Below are positions 10,126 through 20,254 of a stretch of 64,000 bases of DNA, one piece after another (within the stretch, counting starts at the first letter, position 1; every line of letters starts with the position of its first letter). The DNA lies in the NCBI GenBank assembly GCA_963210315.1, contig OY723280.1, forward strand, positions 868,001 to 932,000. Reading direction: 5' to 3'. The notes below the pieces were generated by a model, which saw nothing but the letters and a program-made list of their open reading frames with translations, searched no databases and had not been told where the DNA came from. The translations under genes were made by a program, and so were the position numbers. This DNA comes from Rhynchopus euleeides. Its lineage: Eukaryota; Euglenozoa; Diplonemea; Diplonemida; Diplonemidae.

Positions 10126-12904
10126 TTTAAGATTTTTCGAAATCCAGCCATGGCCAAGTAGCCACGGTGGAATATTTTTGGTCAAATGCCGAATCCGGGC
10201 CCCCGCCGACGCCGCCACCCGACTCAGGGCCGACTGTCATGGTGTTGTTTTGGGTACAAATATACACTGATATCCTGGACTGTCACTGTCTGTCTGTCCG
10301 TCTGTGGGAGTGTGTATGGAGGGCATCTGTGTGAGAATTGTTGGCACATCAGGGCGGAATGCGGAACACTTGTACAAGGCGCGTAGCAGGGGGGTGGTGG
10401 GGTGGGTGTGGGGTGGGGTGGGGTGGGGGCAGGTATCCGGCGCTTCGGGTCCCCATCCAGGCCACATTCCTAAGGAAATAGTAAGGCGACCCCCTCCGAC
10501 CCCCCCTCCCGACCCCCGACCCCCGCTTATCGGAAGCTATGGTGTAGAGGGTGGCAAGCTGTGATTTTTCCAGCCGTTTCTTACAAATTCTTTTCTGGGC
10601 AAAAATAATGGTGCATTTTGCTCCCGTTTTGGGGCCCAACCACCCCCGGAACACCTCCGACTCTGCCAAAAACGGGGTTTTCACCCGAAAATGCGGGTCG
10701 GCGAGGTGGCCGGGGGTGCAACACATGACTCCGGAATCAAACCCACATGACGAGGGCATGCGAGAAGGGCCCACCACATGGAATTAACGCCCCCGAATGG
10801 GGCCTTGTCACGGCTTCCCTGTCAGAAGGACCTCCACGGAACCTGCTCTCTGTATGCTGGGGGTCACATTGGTCTGTGTGTGTGGCCACTGTGGTGGGGT
10901 GGCTGGCAATGCGGAGTTCAGATGATCACGGCTTCGGGTGGGGGATTGGGGCAGGTTGGGGGGCAGGGTCCACTGGCTGCAGATGACTCACATCACCGAT
11001 CTTGCTCTGTCATTCGCATCCTGCCAGAATCGATTGGGGAAAGAAGGACAAGTTTGGAAGACTCACACAACAAGAGATGCTGAATACGAAGCACATGTAC
11101 ACACACAGGAGCAAAGAACCCTTGGCTGCCACAAGACAGGCACTCAGGAATAATGACAGGAATTGGCAGGCTGTCTTCATCCCGGAAGGAAGTCTGCAAC
11201 CTGGACCCCAAACGGACAGGCATGGAGAGACAAGGACGCACGGACAAGCAGAAGGAAGCGAAGGGGTGCCTCGCGGTGAGTCTGCATGCCACGGGTGATA
11301 CCGCGGCCGAAGCCATCGCGCGCACCTCCAACACAAAAATGCCTCTGGCAGCGCCCAGACACAGCGTAGGGAAGGCCAAGCCCGTTTAATTTGTTAGGAG
11401 CCAGGTGAGGCAAAAATTATGGTGCATTTCTGGTGCGGCTTGGATCGGATACCGGATACAAAACGGCCCAAAAAAACCAGTCGAACAGGTTCTTCATGGA
11501 CACCCGGACACGAGGTGCACCCCAGAGCTGGTCTGAGCTCCACTCTCGCAGGGAAAACAAGGCCTCAGGCCTTCGGCCCTTCGTCCACGTGTCTCCTGCA
11601 TTCGGGTGCAGCTTTGTCCTCCGACGAAACATGCAAACACTCGATGGCTCACTCAGCGACTCACCATATCGGGAGCCTGGGCCTTGTCGCGTGAGTCCGC
11701 CGTGCCAGAGTGGGGGACCACCGTCAACGTATTGCTTGTCCTCGAGAGCGTGTGTCCACCGTGACCAGAGTAGAGGAGGGACCGTTCAGCAATTTTGGTA
11801 GGGATCAAAAAGCAACAACAAATACTTGGTCCAATGGAGACAATGCAATTTTCGAAGAAAACGTGGTAGTCACTTCTCAGCAGGGAGCCTAACCGAGACA
11901 CAACACTCCCAGCCCAGAAGCCTCAAACCTAGCCTTCCAGCGAGGGGCAAACGGGGACCAGCTGGCGTCAACACGGCCGCGTGTCGCAGCTGTTGCTGCG
12001 AGCAGACACGCGCTGAAGGTCCCCCGTGGCTCTCAGCACAGACACGCTCTCATCCAGGGTGCGAACCTAGCACAAGACTTGCTGACATCTTGCTAACATC
12101 AGCATCCCAGTCTCCGTGCACATCCATGCTGGGGAACCCGTGCCTCAGATCCGACTTGGGGTAACGACCTATCAGGTCGTGATTCGTTGCATGGAAGAGC
12201 GACAGGCTCCGTGTGGATGGTGCGCACTTTGCGCGCTGCGGGGTCAGCACACGTGCGGCCACGCTGAACGCGCAGTCCAGGTGCATCGCAGACGGGGAGA
12301 CGGAGAGGAGGTCGAGGGCCGTAGTCCTTCACCCCGCATCGGCATCACGGGAGCGGTGCCAGAAGACATGCTGTTCTTCAGCTGTGTGGGGGCGCACAAC
12401 GCTGCTGTGACGTAATCCGCCACAAATCCTCCAACACGGCAGCAGAGAAGTGGGGCAGACTCACTTGCAGCTCCGGGTACGTCATCATGGTACCTGCCAT
12501 TTTGACGATCCTCAGTTCGGCGGGGCTGAAATGGAGTTAAGTGGTGGGGTGGTTAAGTAGGGGAGGCATAACCCACTCTTTGTCAGCTAAAAAAAGTGTC
12601 ACGAAAATTATTTCGGCCGTTTGGGCACGTTCAGGACAAATTGTTCGACCTCGGGTAACGTCACCAGGGACTTGTCGTGACTGTCGGACATGGTCAGAGG
12701 ACCGACCATCAGGAACGCCTCCGCGCGACATGGGAGCCGGCAGAAAATGACGTTATCGGGCGGAAACAGTCGGTGCACCAAGGGAAAGGTGCGCCAACCG
12801 GACAATACAATCTCTGTCAACACAGCAGAGACAGTCGTCTACAATCGCATCGACTCCGGACCGACTCGGCAACCTTGAGTAACCTCGTAAAGCATAGCTC
12901 TCAG
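10126..12904. other. 2.8-kb stretch without a recognisable gene
   Basis: Open frames here are short, overlap on both strands and have no recognisable domain. The segment contains C-rich runs (10490-10530) and a purine-rich segment, but no tandem array or inverted termini that I can support. I call nothing in it. Confidence 0.5.
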
Positions 12905-13200
12905 TATTTCCCGTGCATGCAGCGCATGCATCCACAACTTTTGTGGATGCATCCACACACAGCCCGGAGCTCCGAAGCCCTGCATGCAGGCCTGCCTGCA
13001 GTGAATGAATGCCTGTATGCCTGTATGCATGGATCCATGAGTGTGCATGCATGCATCCATGCAGGCATGCCTGCATGCCTGCATGCATGCATGAATGGCT
13101 GGATGGATGGATGGATGGATGGATGCATGCATGCATGCACACATCCATGCATGCATGGATGAATGCATGCATGCATGCAGGCATCCATACCCGGTTTGCC
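12905..13200. repeat. degenerate ATGC/ATGG tetranucleotide repeat
   Basis: Long runs of CATGCATGC, GCATGCCTGCATG and TGGATGGATGGA produce alternating purine-pyrimidine and self-complementary stretches. Reading frames across it encode Met/His/Cys/Ala repeats on both strands and are not genes. Confidence 0.9.
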
Positions 13201-13650
13201 TGCAGGGGATGAAATTTCAAGGAAATGTGCCAAGGGCCAGTATGGACACCCCTAAAACCCTTCTGAAACCAAAAAGTCCACGAAAGGGGTTAAAACGGCC
13301 TGAATCGTCAAACGGTTGCATTTCCCTGCAATTTTCAGCCAAAAATCGAATTTGGCTGGGCGAGTAGTTGGCCAAAATCGCGAAAAATCCCAAAAAAATC
13401 GATTTTTCACAGAGGCCCAAAAACGTGTTCCTGGGTGAAAAGTGGGCCCAGAAATCGGTTTTTCGATGTTTTTTGGTCGATTTTTGGGGTTTTCAGCGAT
13501 TTTCCTGTGCCAAATCGAAAATCTATTTTTTGATATTTTCGGGCATCCCTGGATGCCGTGGATGCATGCATGGATGCATCCACACCATCCACGGCCCCAC
13601 TGAGAGCTATGCGTAAAGTACTCAGGCAACCTCGGGCAACCATCGGAAAT
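13201..13650. other. A/T-rich spacer
   Basis: The sequence is dominated by AAAATCG and CGATTTTT words with no gene. A short ATGC-type block recurs at 13555-13590. Confidence 0.4.
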
Positions 13651-13738
13651 AGGTTCCTTGACCATAAGGAACCTCAAAGAACCTCGGAACTAGGTTCCTT
13701 GGCCATAAGGAACCTCGGAACAAGGTTCCTTGGCCATA
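13651..13738. repeat. three tandem AGGTTCCTT palindromes
   Basis: The inverted repeat AGGTTCCTT-nnCCAT-AAGGAACCT occurs at 13651-13674 and 13692-13715, with a third, truncated copy from 13723. Each could form a 9-bp stem with a 6-nt loop. The function is unknown. Confidence 0.7.
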
Positions 13739-13802
13739 ATAGGGGGGGGACACCTCAGCAAAAATAGCAGAGATGAAAATGAAGCTTTAATTCAAAGTAG
13801 TT

Positions 13803-13911
13803 GGGGGCCCTCGCTACCAGTCACAGCTCGTCACAGCTCGTCAGTCAGTGCGGGAAGGTGGGCCGCGGCTCACTTTTTCTCACTCAGTCACACTTGGTAG
13901 CGAGGGCCCCC
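13803..13911. mobile_element. MITE copy 2 of the GGGGGCCCTCGCTAC family
   Basis: This copy has the same TIR as the element at 10017-10125, with the AAGTGTGACTGAGTGAG subterminal block at the right end, so it is inverted relative to copy 1. It is flanked by GTT on both sides (3-bp duplication). The interior differs from copy 1. Confidence 0.8.
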
Positions 13912-14423
13912 GTTGTCAGATTTTGGACATGAGGAAGGGTGGTGGTCCCTGCGGGAATGCAACGGGCAGACTGCTTGCCAGGTGCCACGGTAGGACAGCA
14001 AAACGTCGGCACTCCCAGGAAAAATGTGGAGAACAGAGCAGCATTCCGCACGACCACGAGCGGGTTTGATCCAGCCGCATCCTGATCCACGAAGCAAGAC
14101 GCACGGTGAAGCGGCGTGAAGAGCACGTAACAAACAGGTACGGAGAGCGCCGAACGCAACAGTGTTAGAGGAGGCATAGCAAACGGAAATCCCTAACAAA
14201 ATTTTAGGAACAGTCATTAAAGATTTCCCCCCCCCTCGCTCCACGGTGCCATCTCCCGCGCGCTGCAACAACTTCGGGGGGCGGGGGGGCAGAGGGGGGG
14301 AGGGTACGGGAGTGGGGGCTGGGGCTCTGCGCGGCCTCTCCTCAATGATCTTTCTTATCTTCTGATCAGATCTCCCCCCCCCCCCCCTGGAGGCCCTGCA
14401 CCGTGTGCTGGCCTTACTCCTAC
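13912..14423. other. spacer with C-rich runs
   Basis: No gene is recognised. Poly-C/G runs occur near 14227-14237, 14278-14303 and 14376-14390. Confidence 0.4.
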
Positions 14424-15020
14424 CTAGAGGAGTGAGGCCAGCACAGCGTGGAGGGTCTCCAGCTGCCCCCGGAGGTAGGCCTGGTGCTCGGGGCGAAGCC
14501 CCGAGAGGGGCACCCCGGGGGCCCCCGCCGCCGGAGCGGCCTCCACCTCAGCCGAGATGTGGCGGGCAAGCCCCGCCACCACGCCGAGGCGCGCTCGGTC
14601 GAGGGGCGCCACATGGGGCTGGGGCGGGGGTCGGGTCTGGGACAGGGGCTGGGGCTGCGACAGGGGGTGGGGCTGGGACTGCCTGACAGCCCTCAGCTCC
14701 GCGCGGAGATGCGCGACCCGCCTCTCCGACCCCTCCAGCTTGCCCTTCACAAGCTGGAGCTGGTAGCGGAGGGCTTCTTTCTCGGGGTCCGCCTTTTTTT
14801 GAGGGGAAGGGGGGGGGGGGAGGGGGGGCTGCCGGCGCTTGTGAGGGGGGACAAACGGCACCGGCATCTTCTTGCCAGGAGGCGCCTTTTGAGGGGAAGG
14901 GGGGGGGAGGCGGGGTCAACCGTCCTCGCCCGCTTAGGCGAGGGGGTGGGGGAGAGGGAGGGGGAGAGGCGGAGGGAGGGGGAGCGGAGACCGGGAGCGG
15001 ACATCACTGTGTGTGAGGCA
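14424..15020 (-). pseudogene. decayed Pro-rich/coiled-coil ORF fragment
   Basis: The minus strand from 14867 to 14424 encodes a 147-residue segment: basic and Pro-rich (LPPPPSPQKK), then a probable coiled coil (KEALRYQLQLVKGKLEGSER) and an Ala/Leu-rich end with a stop. Upstream, another frame (SPTPSPKRARTVDPAS) appears to continue into it across a C-run near 14897-14908. That implies a frameshift in the homopolymer. The composition resembles the C-terminal tails of the two LINEs in this window, so it may be the tail of a related element. No domain is recognised. A hairpin with core GGGGCGAAGCCCC lies within it near 14487-14507. Confidence 0.35.
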
Positions 15021-15344
15021 GGGAGGGCGTCTGTCGCGGGAGGGTATGATGACGCATGGCACGGCAAGGGCTGAAGAGGCGACCGGGGAGAGGAGATAGG
15101 CGAGGGGGAGGGGGAGAGGGAGGGGGGGGGGGGGGGGGTAGGGTGGTCCACGCCAAAGGAAATACCTGTCACAAACACGATTTTTTTGATTTTCGGCCAA
15201 AAACTCCACCAAAATGGGCGTACCTGGCCAGAAATCCAGTGGTAGCAGGGTAACCCCGGCTGGGTTTTCACCTAACGAAAAATGCAACAAAAAATATTTT
15301 CATACTTGTCAAAATTTTGACGAAATTATGGGTGGGTTTCCCAC

Positions 15345-15665
15345 CCAACGGGCATCATCTGGACTTCATTCCGCGGCAAACAGGTGGCCTGGCTTCAGCG
15401 GCCTGGATTCATTCTGCCGCAAACGGGCAGTATCTCGGCTTCGATCTGCTGAAAACGGACAGCATTCCAAGTTCATTCCGCCACAAACAGGCAGTAGCTC
15501 GGCTTCATTCCGCGGGAAACGGGCAGCACCTCGGCTTCATTCTGATCCGAACGGACAGCATCTCGACTTCCTTCAGCGGCAAACGGGCAGCAGCTCGCCT
15601 TCATTGCGCCTCTCAACAGACAGCATCCCGACAGCATGCTGCGGCAAACAGGCAGCACCTCGCCT
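15345..15665. repeat. degenerate 32-bp minisatellite
   Basis: About ten units of the form CATTCCGCnnCAAACGGGCAG plus CTCGGCTT follow each other at roughly 32-bp spacing. A related repeat lies inside the inserted element at 16800-17275. The preceding 15075-15344 is A/T- and G-rich spacer without a gene. Confidence 0.75.
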
Positions 15666-15849
15666 TAGCCGAACCCCCTCAGAAGAATCGAACCCAAACA
15701 AGCAGGAGTCCATCATCACTCTGTCACGAACATCACATCAGCAGGACATCGGGACGTCAGCCGTCTGGAGTCAGGGAGCATCTCGACAATAATCTCCGAC
15801 CCGTCACGGAGGGGGCGCTGGGGGCGCGGCGCGGCGGGGTGCTTCGACA

Positions 15850-15977
15850 CCCACACCATTTCCACACCATGCTGAGCATTTCCACACCACTTCCACACCA
15901 TTCTGGGCATTTCCACACCACTTCCACACCATTCTGGGCACTTCCACACCACTTCCACACCATTCTGGGTACTTCCT
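15850..15977. repeat. 31-bp TTCCACACCA minisatellite
   Basis: About four units of TTTCCACACCACTTCCACAC followed by CATTCTGGGCA lie in direct repeat, the last one diverged. Frames across it are not coding. Confidence 0.85.
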
Positions 15978-15984
15978 GAGTATT

Positions 15985-16107
15985 TACGTCCCTCCCGGGG
16001 AGGCCCCAAGGGACCCTCGAGGGAGCGTAAAATGACCCGAGGGCGCGAAGCGCCCGAGGGGCATTTTACGCTCCCGAGAGGGTCCCGCGGGGCTCGGGAG
16101 GGACGTA
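15985..16107. repeat. long foldback hairpin with GGGCGCGAAGCGCCC apex
   Basis: TACGTCCCTCCCGGG at the left pairs with CTCGGGAGGGACGTA at the right. Further paired segments (GGGAGCGTAAAATG with CATTTTACGCTCCC) lead to the apex GGGCGCGAAGCGCCC near 16041-16055. It looks like a non-autonomous foldback element. Nothing is recognised between it and the LINE-A A-run at 16362. Confidence 0.75.
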
Positions 16108-16799
16108 GTTCGGTTTGTTTCCCAAGGGGACACCTTTGCGGGCCCTCCCGAGCCTCTGGAAATTGCCTGCAGTGGGACCCTCTGCCCGGGCTTTTTGGCC
16201 ACATTTTGACCCCGGGGAGCCCCGGGAAATCGGGTCCACACCTAAAAGATCACCCAAAAACGCGAAATTTTGCGCTTCCCAGGCATGTTGCGCAGAAATA
16301 CTGCAATTGTCATCGCTTCTAGGCCTCCGACTGGTTTCCGCACCAGAAATACCCCAGAAACTTTTTTTTTTGAGGGGGCCCGGTGCCTGCGCGCGTCCTG
16401 TCGTACTGTGGCTGCTTGGTGGGGCTAGCGCAGCAGGTTCTACTTTTGCTTCTACGGGCTCTTAGCACTGTAACATGAACTACACAAACAACAAAGCTCT
16501 AGGGCAAACAAACCGCGCACTGGCCGGGGTTGAGCTGCGTGGGGCTCCGTGCTGGCGGCATGAACAAGGGGCTGTAGGCAAGTCTACCATTCACAAGGGG
16601 CAGCCCGCTGGTGAGGGGAAAAGGGGGCGAGGTAAAGGGGGGGGGGCAGGGGGGGAGAGGCGAAAGCGACTGACAGTAGCAGAGGGACACTTCAGCCATT
16701 TTCAGCAGAAAAAAAATGAAGCTTTAATTCCCCTGTGTGGCCTTGTCAGAAAACGAGGTGCCGACCCACACCCAGCCCAGCCCACGTCGAACCTCCAAT

Positions 16800-17280
16800 C
16801 GCGCATGTGCTAGACTTCATTCTGAACCAAACGGGCAGCATTTCGAGTTCAAACGGGCATGTACTAGCCTTCATTCTGCTCCACAACTTCACAATTCCAA
16901 TCCCAAACCTGCATGTCCTCGCCCTTCGCCTCGAGCAAACGGGCAGCATTCAGAGTACAAACGGGCGTGTACTATCTTCATCCGGCACGACGTAGAGTCG
17001 AAACGGGCATGTACTAACTCCGTGCCTTCAGCAAACGGGCATGTACTCGACTTCATTCTGCCGCAAACGGACAGCATTCAGAGTTCAAACGGGCATGTAC
17101 TAGACCTCATTCTGCATCACAACAGTAACAAACCGGCATCATCTGGGCTTCAAACCGGCATGTACCAGACTTCATCCTGCATCAGAACTGCGGCAGCAAA
17201 CGGGCAGCATCCCGAGTTCATTCTGCGACAAACGGACGGCATCTAGGGTGCAAACGGGCATGTACTAGCCTTCGTCCTGG
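16800..17280. repeat. AAACGGGCATGTACTAG repeats inside the 1.4-kb insertion
   Basis: About ten irregular units combine CTTCATTCTGC, AAACGGGCAGCAT and AAACGGGCATGTACTAG. The first two words are shared with the 32-bp repeat at 15345-15665. No coding capacity is apparent. Confidence 0.7.
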
Positions 17281-17309
17281 ATCAAGCCAACCGGGGATGA
17301 TCCGGACAG

Positions 17310-17800
17310 TCACGGAACCGTGTAACAAACTGTTCGCACCCGGAGAATGGCCAGAAACACTCTCCGGGAGACACTTTGTTGGGTGCGAACAGTTTGAAAC
17401 ATGGTATGGAAAATGTTGGGCGTGCTTTTGCTCGAATAATCAGTTCTCGTGCAACGTCACAGCGCCCAGCCAGGGGGTGGTCATGAAAATATCTCCAAAC
17501 AATCACGGAACCGCATAACAAACTGTTCGCACCCGAAGAGAGGTGAGAAATACCCTCCGGGAGACACTTTCTTGGGTGCGAACAGTTTGTTACGTGGTAT
17601 GGAAAATGTTGGTCACAGTTTTGCTCGGATAACTGGTTCTTGAGCAACAGTCACAGCACCCAGCCGGGGGTGGTCATGAACATGGCCCAGAACAGTCACA
17701 GAACCGCGTAACAAACTGTTCGCACCCGAAGAATGGCCAGAAACACCCTCTGGGCGACGTTTTTTTGGGTGCGAACAGTTTGTTACAGGCCCCAGAGCCC
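17310..17800. repeat. about 192-bp tandem repeat with internal stem-loop, 2.5 copies
   Basis: AACAAACTGTTCGCACCC occurs near 17324, 17517 and 17709. Each is followed about 60 bp later by its inverted complement GGGTGCGAACAGTTTG. Units are separated by a conserved block ending CAGCCAGGGGGTGGTCATGAA. Each unit could fold into an 18-bp stem. Confidence 0.8.
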
Positions 17801-18238
17801 AAAAAAACATGCTTTGGGGGTCCAACTGGCCTGCAAACAGTCTGTGGGGTGGTGCGAACAGTTTTTTGTGCTTTTTCGGCCTTCTTTCGACTATTTCCTG
17901 GAGGAACAGACCCCAAAATGACAAAAAACTGTTCGCAGTGAAAAAAATGGCATGTACTAGGGGTGTTACAGTCGCTGCCAGTTGCAGATCGTCATTTTGG
18001 GACCACTTTTGGGGTTGGGGGGTCAAAATAACACAATACGAAATTCGCAGAATTTTTGTTTCAGCAGCCCGTGCTAAGGGTCCCTCCTCTACTGACAGCG
18101 AGGGCGTGGACCGACTCCGCTGGCGCATTCACCGGAAGAAAGGGGAAGGGGGCACGGGGGTGGGGAACGGGAGGGGGGGGGGGGAGGGGCGAAAGGAAAG
18201 AGGGGGGTAGGGGGGGGGGGGGGGGAGCCGACCTACGG

Positions 18239-18708
18239 CTATCTCGCTCCCCTGGCGGCCCTACTCCCCTGGCTCTGGGACCCCTGGGAACTCCGCTGCG
18301 AAGACCCCCGCGCCCCTGGCCGGCTCGCCCGCGCCCGCTTGCCTGCCCGCGCCCTCAGACGACAACAGACCACGTTGTACGCCTCCGCCTGTGAGGCCTT
18401 GTCATCCCCCAACTCGGCCCACCAAGCCTGGATGGCCCGGAGCGCCGCCTCCTGCTCCTCCTGCGGTCGGTGCACGTCGGGGCAGAACTGCTCCTCCCAC
18501 TCCCCCACCGTCGTGGCCCCGTCGTCCTCATCCATCTCCTGACCACGCTGCGGCGATGCCGACTCCCGCTTCCGCTTCGGCTGCGACGACATCGAGGTGG
18601 CTGGTGCTTGCGCAGGGTTGGAGCCTTCCTCGGTGGCGGTCGGGTCGGAGCGGCCGGTGGCCGGGGCGCCGGTGGGTGCAGGAGGGGGATCACCTTCTCG
18701 TCGAGGGC
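18239..18708 (-). CDS. LINE-A ORF part 3: C-terminal tail
   Basis: Removing MITE M1 and one target-duplication copy joins the upstream Gln-Gly-Asp-Pro-Pro-Arg frame to Arg-Glu-Gly-Asp-Pro-Pro without a shift. The tail then runs to the stop at 18239. It is Pro/Ala-rich, then basic (SQPKRKRESASPQRG), acidic (EMDEDDG), a helical segment (AALRAIQAWWAELGDDKASQ) and an Arg/Ser-rich end (SSQGSQSQGSRAARGAR). The last 86 codons are conserved in the truncated copy at 27829-28086, with few changes. No catalytic domain is recognised; nucleic-acid binding is plausible from the charge. Confidence 0.75.
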
Positions 18709-19107
18709 AAGGTGACCAACGCTACTAGTCGGCCGACAGGCCGACAGCTGTCGGGTCAGTCGGTCGGCCCGATTTTTGCCTGTCGGTCGGTCGGTCGGCC
18801 TCTCTGGCCACCTCACAAACCGACATTTTTTCGGCCCAAACCGCCCAGAAACCCACGGAATGGCGGTGCATCGGCTGCATCTCGCGATTTTTCACCGGCA
18901 GGTGGGTTTGGGTCGAATTCTGCCCACCCGAAAAAACCACCCCCAACTTTCTGAAAAATCTACATGTCTCGAAAAATTTTCCCCGTGGCAAAAAAAAAAA
19001 AAAGTGTCACCAAATCGGCAAAAAAAAATTTCGGATTTTTTTTTTGCTGTCGGCCGACCGACCGACTGGCCGACCGACAGGCCGACAGCTGTAGGGTTGG
19101 TCACCTT
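18709..19107. mobile_element. MITE M1 of the AAGGTGACCAAC family
   Basis: This 399-bp element has TIRs AAGGTGACCAACNCTA, subterminal tandem GGTCGGTC/CCGACCGA words and an A-run followed by GTGTCACCAAAT. On the minus strand CCCTCGAC lies next to the upstream TIR and, after one extra G, next to the other TIR, suggesting a 7-9 bp duplication. It lies inside the LINE-A ORF, which reads through in frame when M1 is removed. No transposase is encoded. Confidence 0.85.
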
Positions 19108-20254
19108 GTCGAGGGGGATCACCCTGGTCCTGCGGCTGCGGGACCCTCGCAGGCGGCTCCTCCGCGTCCCGAGGCCCCAGATCCATACAGGTCTCCCCCT
19201 GCTCCACGCATTCCCCACACGCCCTGCAATCGCAACCGAAACAACGCCAGTGTTCGACTGCGGTATCCACCGCCTCTGCACAGCGGGCACAGTAAAAGCG
19301 GCGGCGCGACGGCTGGGACGGCACCTGGCACATGGGGAGGCCCTGCTCCCCCCCTGGACAGCCAGTCCGCCCCAACACCGGCGAGGGGGCGAGGGCAGAC
19401 ACTGCCTCCGCCAGAGGTGGGGGCACCAAAAGGGGGGTGTAGTGCTTTCCCTGATGCTTGACTCCAAGCACTCCGACGAAAGGCTTCACCCGGGGGCGGT
19501 GGACCGTGGGGGGCGCTTGATCAGATAGGACCACCACAGCCCACCCCGACCCCAGCGCAAGTCCATGTACTGCTACCTGGTCCGCCCAAGAAGCCTCGTC
19601 CCGGCTACCCTCGACTCGCATGGCCGCAGCCCAGGACTCGCTGTTCGGCTCGGCCCGAGCACAAAGGCCTGGGTCACGTAGCACCGCCTGAACGGCTAGC
19701 CTCCGCATGCCCGCCGCCGAGCCTCCCATAATGAAAGCCGCCGCATCGAAGAAGCAGTCGCCTGGTGTGAAACGGAACCCCGTGCACTCCTGCATCCCCA
19801 AAGACCGTTGCAGCCTGGACAGACCGTCCCCTCCCCCTGGGGCCCGGCCCTCCAGCAAAGCCTTTGTCAGTGCGGTGCTCGCCGGGGGCGGAGGAGGGGG
19901 CTCCGCTTGCCCCGGCGGATGAGGGGCCACCCCTTGGTCCTCGCGTGGCAGAGGTAGTGGCGTGCAGACGCACCTGGTGTCGTCTTCGCCCAGCTCACAG
20001 CAGGTCGGGCACACCATCCTCGAGCAGTGACCACACTCCCCATGGTGCACGGCCGTGGTGAAGAGCGACGCACAGAACTGACAGCAACCCGGTGACCCCG
20101 ACACATCCACGCGCCCCGGGATAACCGGGCCCTGCGGCACCTCGACCTCCACACACTTCGTGTATGTGACCTGTTCCACCACCTGGTCCGGCACTGTGAC
20201 CGGCTTGAACCCCCCCCCCCCCCGTCCACGCCGCCCACAAAAAGCGCTTGGCAT
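19108..20254 (-). CDS. LINE-A ORF part 2: zinc finger, OTU cysteine peptidase, zinc finger
   Basis: This is the continuation of LINE-A in a second frame after the C-run. Numbering from the ATG at 20254, a Cys/His zinc module (CQFC, VHHGECGHC, VCPTC; 57-95) precedes an OTU domain with GDCFFDAAAF (C167) and GKHYTPLL (H271). A second Cys-rich module (CARC, CFGCDCRACGEC; 322-350) follows. OTU peptidases cleave ubiquitin conjugates; here the domain could process the polyprotein or remove ubiquitin, which is inference. The ATG at 20254 is probably not a true start, because the upstream frame carries in-frame homology across the tract. The frame runs to the MITE M1 boundary at 19107 and resumes in frame at 18708. 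Confidence 0.8.

Larger units (their letters stand above)
16677..18090. mobile_element. 1414-bp non-autonomous insertion with 8-bp target duplication (hAT-like)
   Basis: ACTGACAG flanks both ends (16669-16676 and 18091-18098). The matching empty site, with one copy (CTGTCAGT on the other strand), is present in the truncated LINE-A copy at 28220-28227. The left end reads TAGCAGAGGGAC and the right end, reverse complemented, AGAGGAGGGACC, giving an imperfect short TIR. An 8-bp duplication is typical of hAT elements, so a non-autonomous hAT derivative is likely, but the TIR is too imperfect to be sure. No transposase is encoded; the interior is repeats. Confidence 0.8.

Noticed and set aside
12753..13233. 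Met/His/Cys-rich ORFs on both strands
   Set aside because: They are translations of the ATGC/ATGG microsatellite.
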